Shown here piece by piece: positions 32,728 through 41,889 of a stretch of DNA of 46,795 bases. Made by a program: the position numbers and the translations under genes. Within the stretch, counting starts at the first letter, position 1, and each line of letters starts with the position of its first letter. The notes under the pieces were generated by a model, which was given only the letters and a program-made list of their open reading frames with translations, searched no databases and was not told where the DNA came from. The stretch comes from Bacillota bacterium (GTDB lineage Bacteria > Bacillota > Clostridia > Tissierellales > Gottschalkiaceae). Where the stretch lies: NCBI GenBank assembly GCA_023420895.1, contig JAEZUY010000039.1:1-46795 (forward strand), written 5' to 3'.

Positions 32728-34839
32728 TTGATAAACAAAGTGATTGGAGACAGATACGAAATCATTGAAAAAGTTGGAGGCGGAGGCATGGCTGAAGTTT
32801 ATAAAGCCAGATGCCGTCTGTTAAACAGATATGTTGCTGTAAAAGTGCTGAGGGACCAGTTCAAAAATGACGCTGATGTACTTACTAAATTTAAAAGAGA
32901 AGCTCAGTCGGCAGCATCACTTTCACATCCTAATATAGTTAATGTTTACGACGTCGGAGAAGAAGACGGTAAAAACTATATAGTGATGGAGTATATAAAT
33001 GGAAAAACATTGAAAGACCTTATAAGAATATACGGTCATCTAGATACAAGAGAAACAGTTAATACGGCTATTTCAATAGGAGAGGCGCTGGAAGCCGCTC
33101 ATAAGAACGGAATAGTCCACAGAGACATAAAACCTCATAATATAATGGTTACAGAAGACAGAATAATAAAAGTTACAGACTTCGGGATAGCAAGAGCTAC
33201 GAGCAGCGTGACCATGACCAATAACGGAGGGGTTTTAGGATCAGCGCATTATCTTTCACCGGAGCAGGCGAGAGGCGGAATGGTGGACAAGAGATCAGAC
33301 ATATACTCACTAGGAGTAGTTATGTACGAGATGGCCACAGGAAAAGTTCCGTTTGATGCGGACAGCCCTATAAGCGTTGCCATAATGCATATTCAGGAAG
33401 ATCCAGTGCCGCCGAGAGAAATAAATCCGGATATTCCGAGGGAACTGGAATTCATGATAATGAAAGCTATGAAAAAGAATCCTGCAGAAAGATATCAGGA
33501 TGTGAAATCTCTTCTTGCAGATCTTAAATCTTATCAGAAAGACGGAACACTCGCATCGTCTATAAAAGCGGCTGAAGATATAGATTCAAGAACTCAGATA
33601 ATACCGCCTATAAACGATGAGATGATTAAAGAGAGAAATAAACTCGTCAAAGAGAAAAGCAAAGAAGAAGAAAAGAAGAACAGACAGAAAAAAGCTGAAG
33701 AAGAAAAAGCTGCAAGGGCCAAAGAAAAAGAAGAAAAGAAACTTCAGAGAATAGAAGCTAGAAAAAAAGCTAAAGAAGAAAAAGAGAAGAAAAAAGCCGC
33801 AGCTGCTGCAGCCGCTGCAGAACAGGCAGCTTCAGGAAAAGATAAAGATAAAGAAAAAAACAGAAGAAATACAATACTGGCCGCTATGCTGGCACTGCTT
33901 ACCGTAATAGTGGCATCAGTGATATATCTTGCAAGCGACGGAGATTTATTCAAATCTGAAACTGCAGCTCCTTCGATAGTAGGACTGACGCTTGAAGAAG
34001 CGGAAAATCTGCTTTCACCTGAAGGAGTTAAAGTGAAAGTGGATGGAGAAGAATTCAGCGAAGAGCAGGAAGCAGGAAAGATAATAAGCCAGACAGTGCC
34101 TCCTACTGCAAAAGTTAAAGAAGGAGACACTATAGGAGTCGTAATGAGCAAAGGAGCGCAGCCGGCAGTAGTTCCTGATATATGGGGGCTGGATCCGGAA
34201 ACAGCAAGAATTACACTTAGAGACCACGGACTCATACTGGGTTCTCAGTCTGAAGAATTTGATGACAATATAGAAGCTGGACTTGTAATGCTTCAGGATC
34301 CGGTTCCTAATACAGAAGTTCCGAAGAATACAGAAGTAAATATAGTTATAAGCAAGGGAAGAGAGATTTACTACTCTACAGTTCCTAATCTTGTAGGACT
34401 TGAGTTTTCTCAGGCCAGCAATCAGCTGAACAATTCGAAACTTTCAATAGGTCAGGTTTCATATCAGCATAATGATCAGAAGAGCGGAACAGTTATTTCG
34501 CAGAGCCTTAATGCCGGAACTGACGTAGAGCAGTGGTCGAGCGTAGACATGGTAGTCAGCAGCGGTCCTGAAAAGAAAGAAGAGCCGAAGGATGACAAAA
34601 AGGACAGCAGCGGCTCTAAGCAGATAAGCATAAGCGCAAGCAATATAACACCTAAACCGGTTGATGTTACGGTGTACAAACTGAAAGATGGAAACAGATC
34701 GACAGTTTATACTAAATCTAATGTTGACGCGACTAGCGGATCAGTGTCTGTGAGTTTCAGTGACAGTGATAAAGGAAAAGTAGTTTACGAGCTTTATGTA
34801 GACGGAATTCCTCAGTCGTCAAAACAGGTTGATTTTTAG
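32728..34839 (+). CDS. prkC: PASTA-domain Ser/Thr protein kinase PrkC
   Basis: 703 residues from TTG 32728 (GCAGGTG upstream). Kinase domain 1-270: glycine loop VGGGGMAEVY, K39, HRD 131-133, DFG 151-153, SPEQ. A highly charged juxtamembrane region (about 300-380) with an alanine run is followed by one membrane helix (about 382-402). Three extracellular PASTA repeats follow (about 413-476, 480-544, 550-613), then a Lys/Glu/Ser linker and a non-PASTA beta-rich domain (632-703). PrkC senses muropeptides or lipid II and phosphorylates translation and wall factors. It is followed by rsgA, a known partner. Confidence 0.95.
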   Translation: MINKVIGDRYEIIEKVGGGGMAEVYKARCRLLNRYVAVKVLRDQFKNDADVLTKFKREAQSAASLSHPNIVNVYDVGEEDGKNYIVMEYINGKTLKDLIRIYGHLDTRETVNTAISIGEALEAAHKNGIVHRDIKPHNIMVTEDRIIKVTDFGIARATSSVTMTNNGGVLGSAHYLSPEQARGGMVDKRSDIYSLGVVMYEMATGKVPFDADSPISVAIMHIQEDPVPPREINPDIPRELEFMIMKAMKKNPAERYQDVKSLLADLKSYQKDGTLASSIKAAEDIDSRTQIIPPINDEMIKERNKLVKEKSKEEEKKNRQKKAEEEKAARAKEKEEKKLQRIEARKKAKEEKEKKKAAAAAAAAEQAASGKDKDKEKNRRNTILAAMLALLTVIVASVIYLASDGDLFKSETAAPSIVGLTLEEAENLLSPEGVKVKVDGEEFSEEQEAGKIISQTVPPTAKVKEGDTIGVVMSKGAQPAVVPDIWGLDPETARITLRDHGLILGSQSEEFDDNIEAGLVMLQDPVPNTEVPKNTEVNIVISKGREIYYSTVPNLVGLEFSQASNQLNNSKLSIGQVSYQHNDQKSGTVISQSLNAGTDVEQWSSVDMVVSSGPEKKEEPKDDKKDSSGSKQISISASNITPKPVDVTVYKLKDGNRSTVYTKSNVDATSGSVSVSFSDSDKGKVVYELYVDGIPQSSKQVDF

Positions 34840-34848
34840 AGGTGAACT

Positions 34849-35730
34849 ATGTTAGAAGGTAAAATAATAAAAGGGGTTGGCGGTTTCTACTATGTAGAAA
34901 CTGCTGACTGCGAAATATATACATGCAGAGCAAGAGGGGTTTTTAGAAATATTGAAAAAACCCCTCTTGTTGGCGATAACGTAAAAATAAGAATAAGCGA
35001 TGAGAAAGACATGGAAGGATATGTTGAAGAGATTCTTGAAAGAAAGAATCAGCTTCTGAGACCTCCAATCGCAAATATAGACCAGATAGTTATAATCTTC
35101 GCGCTGAAGAATCCGAAGCCGAATTTATGGCTTCTGGATAAGTTTCTGATACAGGCTGAAGCGCAGGAGCTGGATATAACTGTATGTCTTAATAAATCAG
35201 ATTTAGTAAAAGAAGAAAAAGCTCAGGAAACGGCAGAAATTTACAGAAAAGCCGGATACAGGGTTATTTTAAGCAGCGTTGAAGAAAAACGCGGCATAGA
35301 TGAGATTAAGGAAATAATGAAAGACAGAACCACTGCAGTAGCAGGACCTTCAGGGGTCGGAAAATCGACTCTTCTTAATGAAATTCAGCCAGGTCTTGAA
35401 CTTGAAACTGGAGATGTCAGCAGAAAAACAGCAAGAGGAAGACATACGACTAGACACTCTGAACTCCATGAACTGGATTTTGGAGGATTCGTATTCGACA
35501 CTCCGGGATTCAGTTCTCTGGAACTCGATTTTTTAGATGAGGACAGCCTTGAAGATTATTTCATAGAAATAGGAGAGCGTTCAGAAAGCTGCAGATTCAG
35601 AGGCTGCAGACACAATAAAGAGCCTGGATGCGCAGTAAAAGAAGCAGTGGAAGCTGGAGAGATAAGTAAAGAGAGATATGAAAATTATCTAATGTTCTTA
35701 AAAGATATAATGGAAAGGAATGTATACTAA
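34849..35730 (+). CDS. rsgA: Ribosome small-subunit GTPase RsgA
   Basis: 293 residues. An N-terminal OB fold (1-65), then the circularly permuted GTPase: G4 LNKSDLV comes before G1 GPSGVGKSTLLN and DTPGFSS. It ends with the zinc knuckle CRFRGCRHNKEPGC. RsgA checks late 30S maturation. ATG 34849 after GAGGTG. Its stop overlaps the rpe start by one base (TAATG). In Bacillus, PrkC phosphorylates this protein (CpgA). Confidence 0.96.
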   Translation: MLEGKIIKGVGGFYYVETADCEIYTCRARGVFRNIEKTPLVGDNVKIRISDEKDMEGYVEEILERKNQLLRPPIANIDQIVIIFALKNPKPNLWLLDKFLIQAEAQELDITVCLNKSDLVKEEKAQETAEIYRKAGYRVILSSVEEKRGIDEIKEIMKDRTTAVAGPSGVGKSTLLNEIQPGLELETGDVSRKTARGRHTTRHSELHELDFGGFVFDTPGFSSLELDFLDEDSLEDYFIEIGERSESCRFRGCRHNKEPGCAVKEAVEAGEISKERYENYLMFLKDIMERNVY

Positions 35731-36383
35731 TGGCAAAACTTTCACCATCTATACTCTCGTCTGATTTCAGCAGACTGGGAGAGGAAATATCGATACTTGA
35801 CAGAAGCGAAGCGGAATACGTTCATATAGATGTGATGGACGGAAGCTTCGTTCCCAATATAACTTTTGGAGCGCCTGTAGTGAAAGCGATAAGAAAATTC
35901 ACAGACAAGATTTTCGATGTCCATCTTATGATAGACAGACCGGAAAACTATGTGAAAGATTTCAGAGATGCAGGAGCAGATATAATAACTGTTCATGCTG
36001 AAGCGTGCAGACATCTGCACAGAAATATTCAGCAGATAAAATCTCTTGGGGTTAAGGCTGGAGTTTCACTGAATCCGGCTACTCCGCTGTCAGATATAGA
36101 ATATGTGCTGGATGATATAGATCTAGTTCTTATAATGACAGTAAATCCCGGATTCGGAGGACAGTCGTTCATACCTCAGGTAAAGAAAAAGATAAAAGAA
36201 CTTTCAGATATTATAAAAGAGAGAAATCTCGATATAGAAATTGAGATAGACGGCGGAGTCAATCTTGAAAACTGCAAAGAGCTTGTAGATTTAGGAGCAG
36301 ACGTTCTGGTAGCAGGTTCTGCAGTTTACGGCAGTGACAATGTTGAAAAAAGAATAAGAGAATTCAAGGAAATAATAGGATAG
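35730..36383 (+). CDS. rpe: Ribulose-phosphate 3-epimerase
   Basis: 217 residues, TIM barrel. SPSILSSDFSRLGEE, VHIDVMDGSFVPNITFG, FDVHLMI, and the phosphate loop MTVNPGFGGQSFIP are standard; metal-binding His and Asp are present. Interconverts ribulose-5-P and xylulose-5-P. Translationally coupled to rsgA by a TAATG overlap; thiN follows after 13 bases. Confidence 0.97.
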   Translation: MAKLSPSILSSDFSRLGEEISILDRSEAEYVHIDVMDGSFVPNITFGAPVVKAIRKFTDKIFDVHLMIDRPENYVKDFRDAGADIITVHAEACRHLHRNIQQIKSLGVKAGVSLNPATPLSDIEYVLDDIDLVLIMTVNPGFGGQSFIPQVKKKIKELSDIIKERNLDIEIEIDGGVNLENCKELVDLGADVLVAGSAVYGSDNVEKRIREFKEIIG

Positions 36384-36396
36384 GGGTAAGAAAGAC

Positions 36397-37032
36397 ATGA
36401 AAAAAGCCCTTCTTATATCGGGAGGAAGCTCCTCGGAAGAAGTTATTGAAAAATACAGAGAAGATTCGTATATAATATCGGTCGACAGCGGAGCCGGCAT
36501 CTTGAGAAAAATGAATATAGAACCGGATTTATTTATTGGAGATTTCGATTCTATAGACGATATTTCAAGAAAAATGCTCGATTCTGAAAGTTCCGAAGTT
36601 ATAAAAGTTAAAGCAGAAAAAGATGAAACAGATACAGAACTTGCTGTAATTGCGGCGCTTGAAAGAGGGTTTAAAGAGATTGTAATGGTTGGAGCTACTG
36701 GAACAAGACTCGACCATACGCTTGGGAACATGAGTCTTCTTTCAAGAATAGAAAAGGCCGGAGCAAAAGGGCTAATAGCTGACGGACATAATGAGATAAG
36801 ATTCACTTCAGGATATCTGAAAGTGAAAAAGGATCCCGGATTTAAATATCTGTCGATTATTCCATTCGGCGGAAATGCTTCAGGCATAAGCATAAAAGGA
36901 ACTAAATATGAAGCTGATTCAATTGAAATAGAATCTGACTCTGTTATAGGGGTCAGCAATGAAATAACAGCAGACTTTGCTGAAATAGAAGTTAAAGAAG
37001 GAAAACTTCTCGTTATAAAATCTAAAGACTGA
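36397..37032 (+). CDS. thiN: Thiamine pyrophosphokinase
   Basis: 211 residues. DSGAGILRKMNIEPDLFIGDFDSID (N-terminal catalytic domain, two parts), KDETDTELAVIAALERG, GATGTRLDHTLGNMSLL, and a C-terminal thiamine-binding beta domain. Makes thiamine pyrophosphate from thiamine and ATP, needed by transketolase and pyruvate:ferredoxin oxidoreductase. ATG 36397 after AGGGGTAAG. Last gene of its transcript; a strong terminator follows. The spoVM gene seen here in Bacillus is absent. Confidence 0.94.
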   Translation: MKKALLISGGSSSEEVIEKYREDSYIISVDSGAGILRKMNIEPDLFIGDFDSIDDISRKMLDSESSEVIKVKAEKDETDTELAVIAALERGFKEIVMVGATGTRLDHTLGNMSLLSRIEKAGAKGLIADGHNEIRFTSGYLKVKKDPGFKYLSIIPFGGNASGISIKGTKYEADSIEIESDSVIGVSNEITADFAEIEVKEGKLLVIKSKD

Positions 37033-37042
37033 AACAGACTGT

Positions 37043-37078
37043 AAAAAAGCGGCAGATATTTAAATCTGCCGCTTTTTT
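37043..37078 (+). terminator. Strong terminator after thiN
   Basis: AAAAAAGCGGCAGAT (37043-37057) pairs with ATCTGCCGCTTTTTT (37064-37078), a perfect 15-bp arm including the A/T flanks, loop of six. Confidence 0.92.
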
Positions 37079-37115
37079 GTTTCAAGTTCTGACAAAACTG
37101 AAAGGTTCTATGTAT

Positions 37116-37142
37116 AAAAAAGGGGCTTCCTTTGCGGAAGCC
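37116..37142 (-). terminator. Terminator of rpmB (minus strand)
   Basis: On the minus strand GGCTTCC-GCAAA-GGAAGCC followed by CCTTTTTT. It faces the thiN terminator head-on. Confidence 0.85.
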
Positions 37143-37144
37143 TG

Positions 37145-37336
37145 TTATATTGCTCTTTCAACTTTTCCAGATCTTAAACATCTTGTACAAACATTTATTG
37201 TTTTCGGAGAACCGTCAACAACAGCTTTTACTCTACGTAGGTTAGGCTTCCAAGTTCTTCTGCTTTTGTGGTGAGAGAAAGTAACTTGGTTTCCTGCTGC
37301 TGTTCCTTTTCCGCATACTGCACATTCTTTAGCCAT
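37145..37336 (-). CDS. rpmB: 50S ribosomal protein L28, zinc-binding form
   Basis: 63 residues. Two CxxC pairs (C5/C8, C50/C53) mark the zinc-ribbon version of L28; GNQVTFSHHKSRRTWKPNLRRV is the family core (in two parts). Start at 37336 on the minus strand behind AGGAGGTG. Transcribed against its neighbours, as in Bacillus. Its consensus promoter is at 37386-37414. Confidence 0.96.
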   Translation of the reverse strand: MAKECAVCGKGTAAGNQVTFSHHKSRRTWKPNLRRVKAVVDGSPKTINVCTRCLRSGKVERAI

Positions 37337-37385
37337 TATTAAAACACCTCCTAAATTCCGTTTCCGGAAATAAACACTACACTTG

Positions 37386-37414
37386 ATTATAACACAGCAT
37401 ATGGACTACTTCAA
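37386..37414 (-). promoter_or_regulatory. rpmB promoter, near-consensus
   Basis: On the minus strand: TTGAAG (37414-37409), 17-base spacer, TATAAT (37391-37386), with the extended TG motif as well. The remaining bases up to the asp23 start (37415-37624) show only AT-rich sequence with TATA-like boxes (for example near 37540) that may serve asp23. Confidence 0.75.
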
Positions 37415-37624
37415 TAATTATTTTAAATAGAAAAATACGGAAATTAAAGAAAAATATGTTAAAAAAAGACTAAAATATTAAATTTTGCAATTATATAGAT
37501 ATAAAGATGTGTATAAAGTAGATAAATACCGCTTATATATGATAATATATAAAGAGTACAGTTTTGTTCAATTAGAAATTAAGAAAATTATCATATAAAT
37601 GAAAATAAAACATTAAACAGAGAT

Positions 37625-37659
37625 AAGGAGGTAGCCGTTTTAAACGGCGCGTAAATATG
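37625..37659 (+). promoter_or_regulatory. Shine-Dalgarno, hairpin, then ATG start of asp23
   Basis: AAGGAGG (37625-37631), then GCCGT (37634-37638) / ACGGC (37644-37648) with loop TTTAA, then eight bases and ATG 37657. The linear gap is 25 bases; with the hairpin folded out it is 10. It repeats the design seen before yicC. Confidence 0.5.
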
Positions 37660-38016
37660 CCAGCTAAATATACGAATGAGATAGGTAATGTAATAATAGA
37701 AGACAATGTTTTAGCGACTATAGCAGGACTTGCGGCTATGGAATGCTACGGACTGGTGGGAATGGCCAGCAAAGGTGCGGGAGACGGTCTTTCTACACTT
37801 CTTCAGATGGAGAATCTGACTAAGGGAGTTAAAGTTTCGACAGAGGAATATGGTATAACTATAGACCTTTATATAATAGTTCAGTTCGGAATAAGCATTT
37901 CTACAGTTGCAGAAAACATAATAGAAAAAGTTAAGTACGCAGTTGAGGAAGCTACAGGAATGCATGTTGAAAGAGTTAATATACATGTTCAGGGAGTACG
38001 TGTACAGGAAAATTAA
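37657..38016 (+). CDS. Asp23/Gls24-family protein (YloU)
   Basis: 119 residues, one DUF322/Asp23 domain: GNVIIEDNVLATIAGLAAMECYGLVGMA (two parts), then a hydrophobic beta segment and VERVNIHVQGVRVQ. Members are envelope-associated and stress-linked in staphylococci. Next to yloV, as in Bacillus and Clostridia. The start is fixed by the Shine-Dalgarno/hairpin unit described separately. Confidence 0.94.
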   Translation: MPAKYTNEIGNVIIEDNVLATIAGLAAMECYGLVGMASKGAGDGLSTLLQMENLTKGVKVSTEEYGITIDLYIIVQFGISISTVAENIIEKVKYAVEEATGMHVERVNIHVQGVRVQEN

Positions 38017-38039
38017 TTCATAAATAGGAGGAAGAATAA

Positions 38040-39665
38040 GTGGTTTTAAGTAATATAGACGGAAATATGCTTAAAGACATGTTTTTAAGTGCGGCCAAAA
38101 ATCTTGAAAGACATAAAGAGATGATAAATGCGCTTAACGTATATCCTGTACCGGATGGAGATACGGGAACGAATATGTCTTTAACTATGAAATCAGCAGT
38201 AAAGGGACTAGTAGACGGTAAAGATAAAAGTGTAAAAGAAGTTATAGAAGCAGTTACTAAAGGATCTCTTATGGGAGCGAGAGGAAACTCAGGAGTTATT
38301 CTTTCACAGATAATAAGAGGATTCGGAAAAGGACTGGAAAATGAAGAAGAAATAACAGTAAGAGCGCTTTCGTATGCGTTCAGAGAGGCTACAGACACAG
38401 CTTACAGAGCAGTTATGAAGCCTACAGAGGGAACAATACTTACAGTTGCAAGAGGATGCAGCGATGCCGCATACGAGCTTTCAAGAACTGAAACTGATAT
38501 AGCTAAATTTGTAAAAGAAGTTATAAAAGCAGGAAATGAAACTCTGGACAGAACTCCTGAAATGCTTCCGGTTCTTAAAGAAGCAGGGGTTGTAGACGCC
38601 GGAGGAAAAGGGTATATAACTATACTTGAAGGAATGCTTTCAGTTTTAACAGGAGAGAAACTCGATTATTCAGGATTTGAACAGGCTCCTGCAGTTCAGG
38701 CGGCTCCAGCTCAGCTGGATGCGAATATAGAGTTCGGTTACTGCACTGAGTTTATAATAAACAACACTCATGCAGATCCCGACAAGTTCAGAGAAGAGCT
38801 TGACCCGCTCGGAGACTCAATGCTCGTTATAGGCGGAGACGATATAATAAAAGTTCATATCCACACTAATAATCCTGGAGATGTTCTTGAAAGAGCGGTA
38901 AAACTTGGAGAACTTATAGACATAAAAATAGACAATATGAGATATCAGCACAGTCATAATAATTTCTCAAATGAAGAAGTTGAGAAAGCAGAAGAAAGTG
39001 CTGAGATGAAAAAATACGGAATAATATCAGTTTCGGTAGGTGAAGGACTCAGCGAACTGTTTAAAGAAATAGGAGTAGACAAGATAATTTCCGGCGGACA
39101 GACTATGAATCCGAGCACTGAAGATATAATGAAAGCTGTAGACAGCATGAATGCGGAGAATATAATAATTCTTCCGAATAACAGCAATATAATACTTGCG
39201 GCATCTCAGGCAAAATCTATTTCAGAGAAAAATGTGGAAGTAGTGCCTACAAAATCTGTTCAGGCAGGAATATCAGCGCTTCTTGCATTCAATCCTGAAG
39301 CTGAAATGGAAGAAAACGTGGAAAATATGATAGATGCTTACGAGCAGATAAAAACAGGACAGATAACTTTTTCAGTTAAAGACACAAGCATCAACGGAAC
39401 AGAGATTAAAAAAGGCGATATAATGGGTCTTATGGGAAAAGAAATTATCTGCACAGGAAAAGAAGTTCCGAAAGTCACTCTAGACGTAATAGACAGACTT
39501 TCAGAAGAAACACCGGATATAATAACTATAATCTATGGTGAAGATGTAAAAGAAAGCGATGCAGAAGAGCTTTTCAAAATAGTTGAAGAAAAATATTCAG
39601 ATTCGGATGTAGAGCTGATAAACGGAGGACAGCCTCTTTATCACTATCTGATATCTGTAGAATAA
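38040..39665 (+). CDS. YloV/FakA-like DAK-domain kinase protein
   Basis: 541 residues. An N-terminal DAK2 (DhaL) domain with NVYPVPDGDTGTNMSLTM, whose aspartates bind Mg-ATP, and GARGNSGVILSQ; then a middle domain with conserved EFGYCTEF, and a C-terminal region of the FakA type (IISVSVGEGLSELFKEIG; GGQTMNPSTED). FakA-like proteins phosphorylate fatty acids bound to FakB (DegV-like) partners; no fakB is in this window. GTG 38040 follows AGGAGGAAG. Coupled to asp23 (23-base gap), terminator at 39675. Confidence 0.9.
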   Translation: MVLSNIDGNMLKDMFLSAAKNLERHKEMINALNVYPVPDGDTGTNMSLTMKSAVKGLVDGKDKSVKEVIEAVTKGSLMGARGNSGVILSQIIRGFGKGLENEEEITVRALSYAFREATDTAYRAVMKPTEGTILTVARGCSDAAYELSRTETDIAKFVKEVIKAGNETLDRTPEMLPVLKEAGVVDAGGKGYITILEGMLSVLTGEKLDYSGFEQAPAVQAAPAQLDANIEFGYCTEFIINNTHADPDKFREELDPLGDSMLVIGGDDIIKVHIHTNNPGDVLERAVKLGELIDIKIDNMRYQHSHNNFSNEEVEKAEESAEMKKYGIISVSVGEGLSELFKEIGVDKIISGGQTMNPSTEDIMKAVDSMNAENIIILPNNSNIILAASQAKSISEKNVEVVPTKSVQAGISALLAFNPEAEMEENVENMIDAYEQIKTGQITFSVKDTSINGTEIKKGDIMGLMGKEIICTGKEVPKVTLDVIDRLSEETPDIITIIYGEDVKESDAEELFKIVEEKYSDSDVELINGGQPLYHYLISVE

Positions 39666-39674
39666 AATCAGAAA

Positions 39675-39733
39675 GAATCTGGGAATTCAGACAGAAGTTT
39701 CTACTTCAGACTGAAAATTCAGATTCTTTTTTT
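39675..39733 (+). terminator. Terminator after yloV
   Basis: Outer stem GAATCTG (39675-39681) / CAGATTC (39720-39726), inner TTCAG/CTGAA pairs, then TTTTTTT. Confidence 0.75.
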
Positions 39734-39858
39734 GTAGAAGATTATTTTTAGAAGAATATTAGTAAAATTTTACTATAATCACAGAATGCATTTACATTCC
39801 GCTGTAAAATTTAACTGCAGCAGGAAGTAATGTTATACTGAAAACAGGAGATGATATT

Positions 39859-41889
39859 TTGAGTATGCTGGAAGAAAGCGTAAGAACGCTTAAAGGCATA
39901 GGAGAGAAGAAAGAAAAGCTGCTTTCAAATCTTGGAATAAAAACGGTAGAGGATTTGATATACTATTTTCCTGTTAATTATGAAGACAGAAGCAGATTTA
40001 CAAATTTAAGAGATGCGGCAGACGGAGAACTTGCAAGTTTTAAAGTCAGAGTCAAAGGAAATCCGACATCCTACAGACCGAGAAGAGGCATGAATATAAT
40101 AAAAGTGGCTGTTACAGACGGAACTGACACAGCCTATCTCACGTTTTTCAATCAGAACTACAGATACAGTCAGTTTAAAGACGGAGACGAAATATATGTG
40201 AGCGGAAAACCTAAGACCGTTGGAATAGTTAAAGAATTCAATACTCTTGTTGTAAGTAAAAAGTTAGGAGGCAGCGGAGGAATAGGGAGTATAAATCCCG
40301 TATATCCTCTTACGAAAGGACTCAGCAATAAAGAAGTCAAAAAATTTGTAAAAGAAAGTCTTAAAAGCATTGAAGAGATTCCGGATATCCCTGAATATAT
40401 AAAGGAAAAATACGGTCTGAGAGATATACATTCTTCAATAATCAGCCTCCATTTTCCTGAAGACAGAGAGGATTATCTGACTGCGAGAAATACGCTTTCG
40501 TTTTCAGAACTTTTAGAGCTTCAGCTCGGACTTCTGATGCTTAAAAACAAAAGACAGAAGATTACAGGATGCACAGTATTTCCTAAAATAAGTCTTTTAG
40601 AAGAATTTGAAAATAATCTGCCTTTCAGGCTGACAGATGCTCAGAGAAATTCAATAAAAGATATAGAAAGAGATATGGAGTCTGAAAAACAGATGAACAG
40701 ACTCATTCAGGGGGATGTAGGTTCAGGAAAGACTATGGTAGCAGCCTACGCTCTTTTAAAAGCGGTCAAATCAGGCTATCAGGGAGCAATGATGGCTCCT
40801 ACTGAAATACTTGCAAGACAGCACTATGAAAGCCTTAAAGAAAGTCTTCAAGAATACGGAGTGAATATAGAGCTCATAGTCAGCAATCTCAAAGCAAAAG
40901 AGAAGAGAGAAGCTGTAGAGAAAATAAAAACCGGACAGGCGGACATAGTAGTAGGGACTCATGCAATAATAGAAGACTATCTTGAATTCAGCAGGCTCGG
41001 AATTGTAATAACGGATGAGCAGCACAGATTCGGGGTCAATCAGAGAGCGAAGCTTTCAAATAAAGGCCTGAATCCTGATATTCTAGTCATGACGGCGACT
41101 CCAATTCCAAGGACGCTCGCACTTATAGTATATGGAGATTTAGATATTTCAATAATAGATGAAATGCCTCCGGGAAGAAAACCTGTCAGAACTTACGGAA
41201 GAAGATACAATGCCAGAAAGAATATATACGACTTTGTGGAAAAGCAGATAAAATCAGGAAGACAGGCTTACGTTGTATGCCCTATGGTTGAAGAAAATGA
41301 AATTATGAAGCTCAAATCTGCTGAGGAAGTATATGAAGAGCTGAGAAGAGTTTACAGAAATATAAATGTGGGTCTTCTTCACGGTAAAATGAAGGGTGCA
41401 GAAAAAGATGAGATAATGAATAAATTTAAAGACAGAGAAATAGATCTTTTAGTGTCCACCACAGTTATTGAAGTAGGCGTAAATGTGCCGAATGCCAATA
41501 TAATGGTAATAGAAAATTCGGAAAGATTCGGTCTTGCACAGCTCCATCAGCTGAGAGGAAGAGTCGGGAGAGGAAAATACCAGTCTTACTGCATACTTCT
41601 GACAGAGGGAAGATCTCAGGTATCTATTGAAAGAATTAAGACTATGCAGAATACTAATGACGGATTCATAATATCGGAAAAGGATCTTGAACTCAGAGGT
41701 CCTGGAGAATTCTTTGGACTGAAGCAGCACGGAGTTCCGGAACTTAGAATATCGAAACTCCCAAGAGACATGAAAATTCTTTCCGCTGTTCAGATACTTG
41801 CAAGTGAAATAATGAACGAAGATTCTGAACTGAAAAAAGAAGAAAATAGTGTATTGAGAATGAAATTGGATAGAAAAATACAATTGTAA
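39859..41889 (+). CDS. recG: ATP-dependent DNA helicase RecG
   Basis: 676 residues from TTG 39859, eight bases after CAGGAG. The N-terminal wedge/OB domain starts SVRTLKGIGEKKEKLLSNLGI. Helicase motifs are QGDVGSGKTMVAAYAL (Walker A), DEQHRFGVNQR (DExH), VMTATPIPRTLAL, STTVIEVGVNVPNA and QLRGRVGRG. Reverses stalled forks and branch-migrates Holliday junctions. It follows yloV as in other Firmicutes. The rsmD and coaD genes that often come next are not in this window. Confidence 0.96.
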   Translation: MSMLEESVRTLKGIGEKKEKLLSNLGIKTVEDLIYYFPVNYEDRSRFTNLRDAADGELASFKVRVKGNPTSYRPRRGMNIIKVAVTDGTDTAYLTFFNQNYRYSQFKDGDEIYVSGKPKTVGIVKEFNTLVVSKKLGGSGGIGSINPVYPLTKGLSNKEVKKFVKESLKSIEEIPDIPEYIKEKYGLRDIHSSIISLHFPEDREDYLTARNTLSFSELLELQLGLLMLKNKRQKITGCTVFPKISLLEEFENNLPFRLTDAQRNSIKDIERDMESEKQMNRLIQGDVGSGKTMVAAYALLKAVKSGYQGAMMAPTEILARQHYESLKESLQEYGVNIELIVSNLKAKEKREAVEKIKTGQADIVVGTHAIIEDYLEFSRLGIVITDEQHRFGVNQRAKLSNKGLNPDILVMTATPIPRTLALIVYGDLDISIIDEMPPGRKPVRTYGRRYNARKNIYDFVEKQIKSGRQAYVVCPMVEENEIMKLKSAEEVYEELRRVYRNINVGLLHGKMKGAEKDEIMNKFKDREIDLLVSTTVIEVGVNVPNANIMVIENSERFGLAQLHQLRGRVGRGKYQSYCILLTEGRSQVSIERIKTMQNTNDGFIISEKDLELRGPGEFFGLKQHGVPELRISKLPRDMKILSAVQILASEIMNEDSELKKEENSVLRMKLDRKIQL

